A stretch of DNA of 64,000 bases from Fibrobacter sp. GTDB taxonomy: Bacteria > Fibrobacterota > Fibrobacteria > Fibrobacterales > Fibrobacteraceae. A program made the position numbers and the translations under genes. Location of the stretch: assembly GCA_017526585.1 (NCBI GenBank), contig JAFXRC010000028.1, positions 1 to 64,000 of the forward strand. Direction: 5' to 3'. A model generated the notes under the pieces. It ran no database searches. It saw nothing but the letters and a program-made list of their open reading frames with translations, and was not told the origin of the DNA. Positions within the stretch are counted from its first letter, which is position 1; each line of letters starts with the position of its first letter. Positions 42,847-50,565 of the stretch are shown piece by piece.

Positions 42847-44058
42847 TTATTTAGCAATTTCGCTTTCGAGGAACTTCTTGTTCTCTTCGACTTTCTGTTT
42901 CTGCGGGTTGTCGGGGAATTCCGTCAGGCATTTATCCAGTGGCGCGATGGCGTCTTGCAGGAGCTTCTTTTTCTTCGCTGCGTCCTTCTGCTTTTGCGCC
43001 TTGCCGAACAGCTGGCTTGTGACGGTACGCTGCTTGGTGCAGAAGGTGTCTGCAAGCTTGCTGTATTTTTCGACGGCGTCCTTGCGCAGCTTGCTGAACT
43101 TGAGCTTGCCGAGAAGTTCCTTGGCTTCCGCAAATTTTTCTTTTTTCATCAGGGTGTCTGCCTTGGCGAGAGCCTTCTCGGGATCGTTTGTTTCCCAGTA
43201 CTTAGTGGCGGCTTCATCGGTTGCACTGGCAAGTCCCTTGATGTAGTCGATGAGTCCCTGGATATGCAAGGTTTCTTCGAAGTCGCGGTAGCGCATCTGC
43301 AATACTGTCGCCTGCTTTTCCGCTTCGGCAAATTGCGCCTGCTCGTCGGCGAGAGCCTTGATGACGGCGTATTCCTTTTGAGCCTTTTCGAGCGTGTTCT
43401 TGTAGGCGATGTCCTTCTGCGATTTTGCCCACTGTGTAAGCGAATCTCCCGGAACAAGGGCTATCAAGCTGTCAGCCGCTTCGGCGACCATGCTAAATGC
43501 CGCCTTAGCGCGGTTCATATTCTGGATTTCGCGGATAAACGATTCGAATTCCTTAGCCTTTTCGGCGCGGGTCTTGCCGAATTCGTTCAGCATGGAATCC
43601 GCCTTGGTTTCCCACTGGGCCCAGAGGGGCTTGATGACGCGGAAGCGTTCCAGGTAGGCTGTCGCTGAATCGGTGTTGCCTGCCTTGTACAAGCTATCGG
43701 CGTGGCTGAAAATGTTTTCGATGAGCAGGGGTACAGCGATGTAGGGATCCGGTACTGCTATGTTGCTGCTACTGGCAAGCGGCTGCGTTCCATTGCGGTC
43801 GGTTTCGGCTGTACTTGCCGATGGAATGTTTTCGGGGGTGCTTAGACGGTAACTATCGAGCGCCTGCGAATTGAACGCAACGGCACTGCCTTGTTCCTGG
43901 GCGGGTTCGTTGCTGGCGACCGTGTTTTCGACGCCCACCTGCGTGGATTCGCCATTGTCGGTAGAGACTGGGTCCGTTCCGGGTGCAGGTGCGTTCCCTG
44001 CACATGCGGTGAGCACCAAGGTGCTTGCTGATAACAAATTAAAAATGCGTTTTTTCAT
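42847..44058 (-). CDS. Helical repeat lipoprotein
   Basis: The 403-residue protein has a lipoprotein signal (MKKRIFNLLSASTLVLTAC), a low-complexity region (about 20-110; Pro/Thr/Ser/Asn rich) and an all-helical, Lys/Glu/Ala-rich region with TPR-like helices (DSLYKAGNTDSATAYLERF; DTLMKKEKFAEAKELL; LLQDAIAPLDKCLTEFPDNPQ). It may be a periplasmic scaffold. It is 20 bases from the PBP gene, on the same strand, suggesting cotranscription and a role near peptidoglycan synthesis. No enzyme motif. Confidence 0.78.
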   Translation of the reverse strand: MKKRIFNLLSASTLVLTACAGNAPAPGTDPVSTDNGESTQVGVENTVASNEPAQEQGSAVAFNSQALDSYRLSTPENIPSASTAETDRNGTQPLASSSNIAVPDPYIAVPLLIENIFSHADSLYKAGNTDSATAYLERFRVIKPLWAQWETKADSMLNEFGKTRAEKAKEFESFIREIQNMNRAKAAFSMVAEAADSLIALVPGDSLTQWAKSQKDIAYKNTLEKAQKEYAVIKALADEQAQFAEAEKQATVLQMRYRDFEETLHIQGLIDYIKGLASATDEAATKYWETNDPEKALAKADTLMKKEKFAEAKELLGKLKFSKLRKDAVEKYSKLADTFCTKQRTVTSQLFGKAQKQKDAAKKKKLLQDAIAPLDKCLTEFPDNPQKQKVEENKKFLESEIAK

Positions 44059-44078
44059 CTTCGCTCAAGTTGGAAAAA

Positions 44079-47000
44079 TTATTCCGCTTCGATAGGCACA
44101 AATGCATTCTTGCTGTCGAATCCTGCGGGAAGATCCCAATCGTCGTCCTTGGGCATTGCAGCCGCCTTGGGCTGTGCCGGTTGGGCGTGCGGTGTTGCTT
44201 CTGTCGTCGATGCGGTGGCAGCCGGGGAAGCTGCAGGAGGCGTAACCTCGGCAGGTGCGTTTGCGGTCGGTGCGCTTACGATTGGCGCATTTGCCGGTGC
44301 GGCGCTCGGTGTTGCTTGTTCCGCGTTCGTTGCGGAGTTGTCTGCAGTCTGAGGTCCCGCATTTGTCGCAGAAGCGGTATCGGTTGTTGCCGCGGCGGGC
44401 TCTGCATTTTCAGCCTGTGCTGTGGCTGGCATCGGAAGACTTACCATGATTCCGTTTTCGGCTGCGGATTCGGCGGCGATGCTTTGCACCTGCGGCGGGG
44501 TGAATCCGGGAACCTCGATCCACGGCAGTGGTCTTCCCTGTTCTGCGCTGGCGCCAGCCATCATGGTGCCTGTCATCGGGTCGACGGTCAGCTGTCCACG
44601 CTCGTTGGGAAGCTGCAGCGGAACTTCACCTGCGGCGAGCATCGAAATGTCGAGGAAGTCAATCTTGTGCGGAATGTCTAGGATTTCAATTTCTTGTTTT
44701 GCAAAATCCGCCCATTGCGGAAGACCACCACTTGCGCCTGCGATACGCGTGCGTCCGGATTTCAGTGGCTTGTTGTCGTCAAAGCCCACATAGCTTCCGA
44801 TGGCGACGACAGAATCGAGAGCGACGGCGCCTTTTTCGTCAACATAGGTGGGGAGCGCTCCGAGGAATGCCACGTTCCTGTAGTCGTTGGTGGTACCGGT
44901 CTTTCCAAGCACTGGGTAACGCAGCGTAATAGCCTTGTCCGGAGAAGTTACGGTCATGTTGGTGTACTGGCTACGTGCCGTACCGTTCACGAAAACGGAG
45001 TGGAGCATTACCGCCATCTGTGTTGTGATGGAGTCGCCCAGGACAACCTTGCTTTCGACCTTGTTCCTGAAGATAACCTTGCCGTCTCTGTTCTTGATTT
45101 CCTTGATGAAGCAGGGATCGGTCCAATCTCCGTCGAGGCACTTGAAAACTTTACCCGTAAGCATCGTCTGGTAGGCGGTTGAAATTTCGGCGAGCGTGAT
45201 GTCGTTTACGCCGAGTGGCATGCTGAAAACTTTCTGCAGCTTCTGGTGAATGCCGATTTCCTTGGCGAACCTTGCGTATTCGGCGAAGGCGAGAGAACGG
45301 CGGAAATCCGGCCAGTAGCGGATATGGTCTGCATCCAGGTAGTCCGCTTCGCCGTCGACGGGTTCAATCATCGTCGAAAGACGTTTCATGTCGGCAAGCG
45401 TAAAGGCTTCGAACAATACCACGGAATCCAGGGGCGGAAGCACTGCGGCGGGGTCGAGCTCCTTTGCCTGACGTTCGCGCAAAATTTCGGAGTAGCGCTT
45501 GTAGTTGTGGTTGATAAATCCGATAATTTTGGAATCTTTCTTTGCCTGCTTGATGGCGATGTCGTTGAAGGTTCCGTAGCGCAGGTTCTGTACTGCGCGA
45601 GCCTTGTCGTCTTTGCCCTCGTTCTTGTAGCGTTCCGCTAGGGCATCCTTTGCCTTGGTGAATTCGATTTCGCGCTTGATTTCTTCCTTCATAATCAGGC
45701 CGAACTTATCGCGCAGTCTTTCAAAATACTTTTTCGTTTCTTCTTCCTCTTCGCGGGCAAAGCCGTTCTCAGCGGCGATTTCCTGGAACTCTTCGGCGGA
45801 CACCTTGTCGAGCAGGTGTTCGAGTAGCCAGATGCTTGCGATGTTTTCGGAACGGGTGGCGGACCATGCAATGCTTACGATGTCGCCTTTGTTTTTGTGG
45901 TCAGGACGCGGGAAGTAGAACTGGTTGGTGAATTGGAACACATTGAAGTCGTTTTCCAGAACATCCAGGTAGTTCCAGTGGTACTTGAGCGCGAGTGCGT
46001 ATAGGATTGGTTTCCAGCTTGAACCCAGCTGGCGCACGGCTTTGAAGCTTCGGTCGAATCCAGTATTGTGGAAGCCGCCCTGGCTTGCAATGACATTTCC
46101 GTTCTGGATAGCGAATAGGGCGCCTTGCAGCACGGGTTCGGTTTCAATTTGACAGGGAGCAAATCCGTCGACAACCTTGCTGTCCGTGATGCTTACGAGA
46201 AGGATGGCTCCTTTCTTGAGCTGTGGTGCGAGGATTTTGTTGACGTCTCCGCCCGCCTTTTTAGCGAAGTCCTTGACGGCATCTTCGGAAACGAGACCCT
46301 TGAGCTGCCCAAAGCCGAGCATAATCGACTTGAGGCTCCCCTTGTCATCGACAATGACGCTGTCGACGGTGCCGTAGAGGTAGTCGCCCTTGCGCGCGCT
46401 CTGCGCGCGGTTTGCGAATTGCGCCTTAGGAAGCACAAATCCGCCGAGCTGCATCTGGAGTCCGCTGATGTTTGCTTGGAGTGCTGTCTTTGCTGCGTCC
46501 TGGCTATTAGCGTCGATGGTCGTGGTAATGGAAAGCTGCGCCTTGCGCCAGTCCTCGATCCCTTCGCTTTCGAATTTTTTTTGGAAGAATTCTCCGTCGA
46601 GTTTTTCTTCGATGCGGTCGAGCATGGTGCTTACGCTAAAGCGGAAGTTTCCATGGTTGAATGCAAGGGGCGTTTCGAGAGCAGCGTTCATGTCCTCTTG
46701 CGAGATGTAGTTTTCTTCGACCATGCGACCAAGCACATATTCGAGGCGTTCCCTGCCGCGGGCGAGTGCTTTTTCGCGGCGTTCAGTGCTCCGTTGGATA
46801 AAGGGGTCATAGTTGAAGGGACCTTTGACTGACCCAGCGATAAAGGCGCATTCGGCAAGAGTGAGGTCCTTGAGGTCCTTGTTGAAGAAATACTGCGCGG
46901 CGATGGCGACGCCCTTGCCTGTTCCCGATACATGGAACTGGTTCAGGTAGAATTCAAGGATTTCTTCCTTGCTGAAGTGGTTTTCCATGCGCAATGCATT

Positions 47001-47462
47001 GATGAGCTCTTTCCACTTTTCCTTGATGCTCCGTTCTTCTCGTCCGAAAATGTTCTTGACGGTTTGCTGGGTCAAGGTGGAGCCTCCCTGACGCATGTGC
47101 CCACTCTTTAAGTTTGTTATCATGGCGCGGGTGAAGCCGTAAATGCTGAAACCGTTGTGGTGCCAGTATCCTGCATCTTCTGCGGCAATCAATGCGTTCA
47201 CGATGTTTGTCGGAATGTCTCCGTAGGGCACATACACGCGGTGGTTTGCATCGAAGAATGCTCCCAAAAGTTGATCGCCGTCGTTATAGTAGACGCGGGT
47301 CTCGCCCGAAAGCACCTGCAAGATGGTGGCTCGGTTGAACTGGTTGTCCGGATCGTGCGTGGGAAGAATTTTGAAAACGACGATGTAGGCGGGGATACAA
47401 CAAATCAGGCCGACAAGAGCGAATGCGGCCACGATTTTGAACACTTTTGAAAAAAATCGCAT
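44079..47462 (-). CDS. Class A penicillin-binding protein (PBP1A-like)
   Basis: The 1127-residue bifunctional peptidoglycan synthase has an N-terminal membrane anchor, a GT51 transglycosylase domain (about 80-260: EDAGYWHHNGF with the catalytic Glu, RQGGSTLTQQTVKN, EFYLNQFHVSGTGKGV), an intervening OB-like insert, and a transpeptidase domain with SSWK (SxxK), SEN (SxN) and KTGTTND (KTG). The C-terminal 120 residues are an Ala/Pro/Thr-rich linker ending DDWDLPAGFDSKNAF, an unusual disordered tail. It is longer than E. coli PBP1a (850). It polymerises and cross-links glycan strands. Confidence 0.94.
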   Translation of the reverse strand: MRFFSKVFKIVAAFALVGLICCIPAYIVVFKILPTHDPDNQFNRATILQVLSGETRVYYNDGDQLLGAFFDANHRVYVPYGDIPTNIVNALIAAEDAGYWHHNGFSIYGFTRAMITNLKSGHMRQGGSTLTQQTVKNIFGREERSIKEKWKELINALRMENHFSKEEILEFYLNQFHVSGTGKGVAIAAQYFFNKDLKDLTLAECAFIAGSVKGPFNYDPFIQRSTERREKALARGRERLEYVLGRMVEENYISQEDMNAALETPLAFNHGNFRFSVSTMLDRIEEKLDGEFFQKKFESEGIEDWRKAQLSITTTIDANSQDAAKTALQANISGLQMQLGGFVLPKAQFANRAQSARKGDYLYGTVDSVIVDDKGSLKSIMLGFGQLKGLVSEDAVKDFAKKAGGDVNKILAPQLKKGAILLVSITDSKVVDGFAPCQIETEPVLQGALFAIQNGNVIASQGGFHNTGFDRSFKAVRQLGSSWKPILYALALKYHWNYLDVLENDFNVFQFTNQFYFPRPDHKNKGDIVSIAWSATRSENIASIWLLEHLLDKVSAEEFQEIAAENGFAREEEEETKKYFERLRDKFGLIMKEEIKREIEFTKAKDALAERYKNEGKDDKARAVQNLRYGTFNDIAIKQAKKDSKIIGFINHNYKRYSEILRERQAKELDPAAVLPPLDSVVLFEAFTLADMKRLSTMIEPVDGEADYLDADHIRYWPDFRRSLAFAEYARFAKEIGIHQKLQKVFSMPLGVNDITLAEISTAYQTMLTGKVFKCLDGDWTDPCFIKEIKNRDGKVIFRNKVESKVVLGDSITTQMAVMLHSVFVNGTARSQYTNMTVTSPDKAITLRYPVLGKTGTTNDYRNVAFLGALPTYVDEKGAVALDSVVAIGSYVGFDDNKPLKSGRTRIAGASGGLPQWADFAKQEIEILDIPHKIDFLDISMLAAGEVPLQLPNERGQLTVDPMTGTMMAGASAEQGRPLPWIEVPGFTPPQVQSIAAESAAENGIMVSLPMPATAQAENAEPAAATTDTASATNAGPQTADNSATNAEQATPSAAPANAPIVSAPTANAPAEVTPPAASPAATASTTEATPHAQPAQPKAAAMPKDDDWDLPAGFDSKNAFVPIEAE

Positions 47463-47599
47463 GTTGAAAATGTAGAAATTTTGGTTTTTTGCTCAGGACA
47501 TTGTAAAAAAAAGTGTGTTTTTAGGGCGAAATTTAAGGATTTTGGGAATGAACCCTTGAAATTTTCCTGAATTTTATCTAAAATTTGTGTCCCCAAGAT

Positions 47600-47688
47600 G
47601 GGAAGATGGCCGAGCTGGCCGAAGGCGCGTCCCTGCTAAGGACGTATAGGACTTAATCCTATCGCGAGTTCGAATCTCGCTCTTCCCG
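47600..47688 (+). tRNA. tRNA-Ser(GCT)
   Basis: The acceptor stem GGGAAGA/TCTTCCC and the anticodon stem CGTCC/GGACG with loop CTGCTAA give anticodon GCT (codons AGC/AGU). The long variable arm typical of serine tRNAs (TATAGGACTTAATCCTATC) and the T arm GCGAG/CTCGC with loop TTCGAAT are clear. CCA is not encoded. Confidence 0.96.
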
Positions 47689-47695
47689 CTGCAAG

Positions 47696-47723
47696 ATCCC
47701 CTGGAGAAATCCAGGGGATTTTT
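47696..47723 (+). terminator. Terminator after tRNA-Ser
   Basis: ATCCCCTGGA (47696-47705) pairs perfectly with TCCAGGGGAT (47710-47719) around a GAAA loop, followed by a T-run. Confidence 0.9.
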
Positions 47724-47794
47724 GCTTTTTGGCGTTTTTAGGGCGATTTCTGCGTATTTGCTGCAAAAAAATCCCCCGTCTGGTCATTTTTTAC

Positions 47795-47823
47795 TTGATT
47801 TTTCTATTTTCAAAAGTGATATT
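47795..47823 (+). promoter_or_regulatory. Sigma-70-type promoter for the small membrane protein gene
   Basis: TTGATT (47795-47800), a 17-base spacer and GATATT (47818-47823), or TATTAT two bases later, precede the gene at 47853. Moderate match in AT-rich DNA. Confidence 0.45.
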
Positions 47824-47852
47824 ATAGGAAAAGTTTTTCCAAGGAGTTTAAA

Positions 47853-48206
47853 ATGAAGACATCTAGCTTTCTTTCTGGACTTGCCGTTGGTGCTGTAGCT
47901 GCTATTGCCATTACTAAGAAACTGAAGGCCCTTTGTGCAGATGAAGATGATTCTTGCGGTTGTGAAAATGATGCGGCATTGAAGGACGCGGAAAGCACGG
48001 TCCAGAGTCTTCGTAGTTCTGCCGATAGTTTGCTGAATGACCTTAAGACACAGACCGAAGCAAAGCAGACCTATGCTGCTCAGTGCGAAGACCTCAAGGA
48101 TGAGGTCGCAAAGAAAAATGCTGAAATTGAAAATCTAAAGAACATCTGCGACAAGCAGGCTGGTGAAATCAGCAAGCTCGAAGCAGAACAGGCTGCCAAG
48201 TCTTAA
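47853..48206 (+). CDS. Small YtxH-like membrane-anchored coiled-coil protein
   Basis: The 117-residue protein has one short glycine/alanine-rich transmembrane segment (about 6-21, FLSGLAVGAVAAIAI) followed by a Cys-containing spot (DDSCGCEN) and a long charged coiled coil (about 40-115). This resembles YtxH-like proteins of other bacteria, whose function is mostly unknown. It has a good ribosome site (CCAAGGAG). It converges on the RpiB-like gene with 17 bases between and no clear terminator. Confidence 0.75.
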   Translation: MKTSSFLSGLAVGAVAAIAITKKLKALCADEDDSCGCENDAALKDAESTVQSLRSSADSLLNDLKTQTEAKQTYAAQCEDLKDEVAKKNAEIENLKNICDKQAGEISKLEAEQAAKS

Positions 48207-48223
48207 TTGATGATGGGGTGGCT

Positions 48224-48661
48224 TTAGGCCGGTTCAAACATGTCGATACGGACCTTGTGCTTGCCGCCCATGAAATCCGTCTCAAGGAACTTCTTCGTAA
48301 TCTCCTCGCAGAGCTCGTAGGAGATGATGCGTGCGCCCATGCACAGCACGTTCGCGTCGTTGTGCAGGCGCGTAAACTCGCTGGACTTGAGGTCGCCGCA
48401 GACGGCCGCGCGGATGCCCTTGCGCTTGTTCGCCGCCATGCTCATGCCGATGCCCGTGCCGCAGATGAGGATGCCGCAGTCGGCCTCCTTCGAGATCACC
48501 TTGTCGCACACCTTGTTGGCGTAGACGGGGTAGTCGCACGATTCCGTGGAGTCGGTACCCATGTTCAGGACGGTGTAGCCCTGCTTCTGGAGGTACTCCC
48601 TCAGCTTTTCCTTGTATTCGTAGGCGGCGTGGTCGCAGCCGATGGCGATGGTCTTGAACAT
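48224..48661 (-). CDS. rpiB: Ribose-5-phosphate isomerase B family protein
   Basis: The 145-residue protein matches RpiB/LacAB in full length. Catalytic Cys67 is in CGTGIGMSMAANK, with His11 in GCDHAAY and His100 in RLHNDANVLCMGAR. RpiB interconverts ribose-5-phosphate and ribulose-5-phosphate, but related enzymes act on other sugar phosphates. It is last in a three-gene minus-strand unit, 16 bases after the cytidylyltransferase. The unit has third positions almost all G or C, unlike neighbours, suggesting separate origin. Ribulose-5-phosphate is the precursor of CDP-ribitol in teichoic acid synthesis, so a cluster-specific role is possible. Confidence 0.9.
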   Translation of the reverse strand: MFKTIAIGCDHAAYEYKEKLREYLQKQGYTVLNMGTDSTESCDYPVYANKVCDKVISKEADCGILICGTGIGMSMAANKRKGIRAAVCGDLKSSEFTRLHNDANVLCMGARIISYELCEEITKKFLETDFMGGKHKVRIDMFEPA

Positions 48662-48677
48662 TTCGTGGCTCCTGGTG

Positions 48678-49394
48678 TTACGAGTTGAACAGGTCCTCTT
48701 CGCTGAACTTCATCAGTGACTTGCACAGGGGTATGTCCTCCTTGCGCGTGATCTTGATGTTGTTCGTGAAGCCCTTCGAGAAGTAAATGCGCTTGCCGTA
48801 GTAGATGGCGACGAGGTCCGCGTAAATGAAGTCGTGCTTGTCGTCCCTTTCCGCCTGCTCGTAGAGCTCGCGGATGAACTGGTAGTTGTACGCCTGCGGG
48901 GTCTGCACGCGCATGATGGCGCTGCGGTCGAGCTCCTTGTCGCCGCTCTTGCCGTCCTCGGTGAACAGCACCGTCTCGTGGCAGGGGATGGCGAGCGAGG
49001 CGTTGCCCTTCTCGTGCGAGACCTTGAGCATCTCGTTGATCGCCGCCTGCGGAAGGATCGGGCGCGCCGCGTCGTGGATGACGACCTGGTCGCCATCGTC
49101 GAGCTTGTCGCGCAGGAAGAAGATGCCGTTGCGGGTGGAGTCGTGGGAGGTCTCGCCGCCGGCGACGACCCACTTCACCTTGGTGATCTTGTATTCGTCG
49201 AGGATCTCCTTCAGGTGGTCGATCCAGTCCTCCACGCACACGATGAGGATGCTGTCGATGTTCTCGTTCTTCTGGAAGTTCTCGAGCGTGTAGACGATGA
49301 CGGGCTTGTCGTTGAGGGAGAGGAACTGCTTGGGCATCGCGCCGCCCATGCGCTTCCCGACACCGCCCGCGAGGATGATTGCGACGTGCTTCAT
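48678..49394 (-). CDS. IspD/TarI-family cytidylyltransferase
   Basis: The 238-residue protein has the nucleotide-binding ILAGGVGKRMGGAMPKQFL motif, HDAARP and later TPQAYNY segments of the IspD/TarI fold. IspD acts in isoprenoid synthesis, while TarI/Bcs1 makes CDP-ribitol and relatives activate other alcohols for surface polymers. Because it sits in a unit with a PLP enzyme and RpiB, opposite flippase and LicD genes, a surface-glycan role is more likely than MEP-pathway IspD. The substrate cannot be told from sequence. It starts two bases after the PLP enzyme's stop, with GGAGGG as ribosome site. Confidence 0.85.
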   Translation of the reverse strand: MKHVAIILAGGVGKRMGGAMPKQFLSLNDKPVIVYTLENFQKNENIDSILIVCVEDWIDHLKEILDEYKITKVKWVVAGGETSHDSTRNGIFFLRDKLDDGDQVVIHDAARPILPQAAINEMLKVSHEKGNASLAIPCHETVLFTEDGKSGDKELDRSAIMRVQTPQAYNYQFIRELYEQAERDDKHDFIYADLVAIYYGKRIYFSKGFTNNIKITRKEDIPLCKSLMKFSEEDLFNS

Positions 49395-49395
49395 G

Positions 49396-50463
49396 CTATA
49401 CTCCCTCCGGGACGTCGATCTGTACGAGTTCCTTCATGAACATTTCCATGTACTTCCTGTCCCAGATGGTGACGCGCAGGAACCCGGCGGAGTCGCCCTT
49501 GCCGCAGAAGATCAGGATGCCGCGGTTCTTGAGCTCGTCGGTGATGTACTCGGCGGTCCTGTGCTTCGGCGTGATGCAGATGAAGCATCCTTCCGTCGGG
49601 ATGTAGGAGTAGCCGGTCTTGTCGAGGGCCTCGAGCAGGCACTTCTTGCCGCCCTCGAACTTCTCGGTGAGTTCCTTCACGACGCGGTCGTAGTTCGCGA
49701 CCATCTCCTCGGCGACGGCGAGCGCCACCGCGTTCACCGTGTAGTGCGGCTTGTAGTTGCGGATGTACTGGGCGTTTTCGGCGCTCGATATCACGACGCC
49801 CACGCGCAGCCCCGGCATCGAGAGCATCTTCGAGAACGTGCGCAGGATGACGAGGTTGTCGTATTCCTTGAGGAGCGGGAGCGCCGTCTCCTTGTGGAAC
49901 AGGTAGTAGGCTTCGTCGACGATGACGAGCGCGTTGTTAGCCTTGGCCTTGTCGAGGACCTTGCGGATCTCGTCCATGGCGTAGGCGTTGCCGATGGGCA
50001 TGTTCGGGTTCACCAGCGAGACGAGGCTGGTGCTTTCGTTGATTTCTGCGAGGAGCTTCTCGATGTCGAACGTGTAGTCCTTCTCGTAGTGGACGAACTT
50101 CGTGTTCATCCCCTGCATGTCGGCGTAGACCTTGTACATGCCGAACGTCGGGGTGACGCAGACGAGGTCCTTGCCGGGCTCGCCGAAAACCTTGATGACG
50201 TAGCCCATCGCGACGACGCTTCCGTCGGTGAGCGCGATGTTCTCGGGACCAAGTCCAATGACCTTCGCGTATTCCTCGGTGAGCCTGGATTCTTCGGGGT
50301 AGATGGAGAGGTATTCCGGCGTGACCTTCGCCATCGCCTTGTCAAAGAGCCACTGCGGGATTCCGTCGGGGTTTTCGTTCTGGTCCAGGCGAACGTATTT
50401 GCCGCGGCCTTCCGGCTGGTTGGTACGGAGGAAACTCTTGATGATCGGGTTCACGTAGTACAT
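49396..50463 (-). CDS. PLP-dependent class I/II enzyme, HisC/CobD-like
   Basis: About 355 residues from ATG 50463 (AAGGAG upstream). The fold-type I signatures are present: LDQNENPDG near the start, NPNMPIG (NPN.P.G), IVDEAYYLF with D183, the PLP lysine K212 in TFSKMLSMPGLRVG, and RVTIWDR near the end. This family includes histidinol-phosphate aminotransferase, threonine-phosphate decarboxylase (CobD) and, in Campylobacter capsule synthesis, Cj1436/Cj1437 acting on serine phosphate or dihydroxyacetone phosphate. No other his or cob gene is near, so a capsule-type amino-alcohol-phosphate role is a reasonable inference. Aminotransferase versus decarboxylase is open. Confidence 0.87.
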   Translation of the reverse strand: MYYVNPIIKSFLRTNQPEGRGKYVRLDQNENPDGIPQWLFDKAMAKVTPEYLSIYPEESRLTEEYAKVIGLGPENIALTDGSVVAMGYVIKVFGEPGKDLVCVTPTFGMYKVYADMQGMNTKFVHYEKDYTFDIEKLLAEINESTSLVSLVNPNMPIGNAYAMDEIRKVLDKAKANNALVIVDEAYYLFHKETALPLLKEYDNLVILRTFSKMLSMPGLRVGVVISSAENAQYIRNYKPHYTVNAVALAVAEEMVANYDRVVKELTEKFEGGKKCLLEALDKTGYSYIPTEGCFICITPKHRTAEYITDELKNRGILIFCGKGDSAGFLRVTIWDRKYMEMFMKELVQIDVPEGV

Positions 50464-50480
50464 TTTTGGACTCCTTGACG

Positions 50481-50495
50481 TATTGTCATACAATA
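50481..50495. promoter_or_regulatory. Operator-like inverted repeat between divergent glycan units
   Basis: TATTGT-CAT-ACAATA is a perfect 6-3-6 palindrome, 18 bases before the PLP enzyme's ATG and 71 bases before the flippase gene. It could bind a repressor controlling one or both directions, or be by chance in AT-rich DNA. Confidence 0.45.
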
Positions 50496-50565
50496 TAGTT
50501 AATTCATCGGAACTTGTTCATCTATAGATTGCCGGTGGGGTGAATAAATCTATATTTGGAAAACC

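Noticed and set aside
49297-50478. Plus-strand open frame of 393 codons opposite the PLP enzyme
   Set aside because: GC3-rich coding on the minus strand creates it; its translation is Val/Leu/Asp/Arg-rich low-information sequence.
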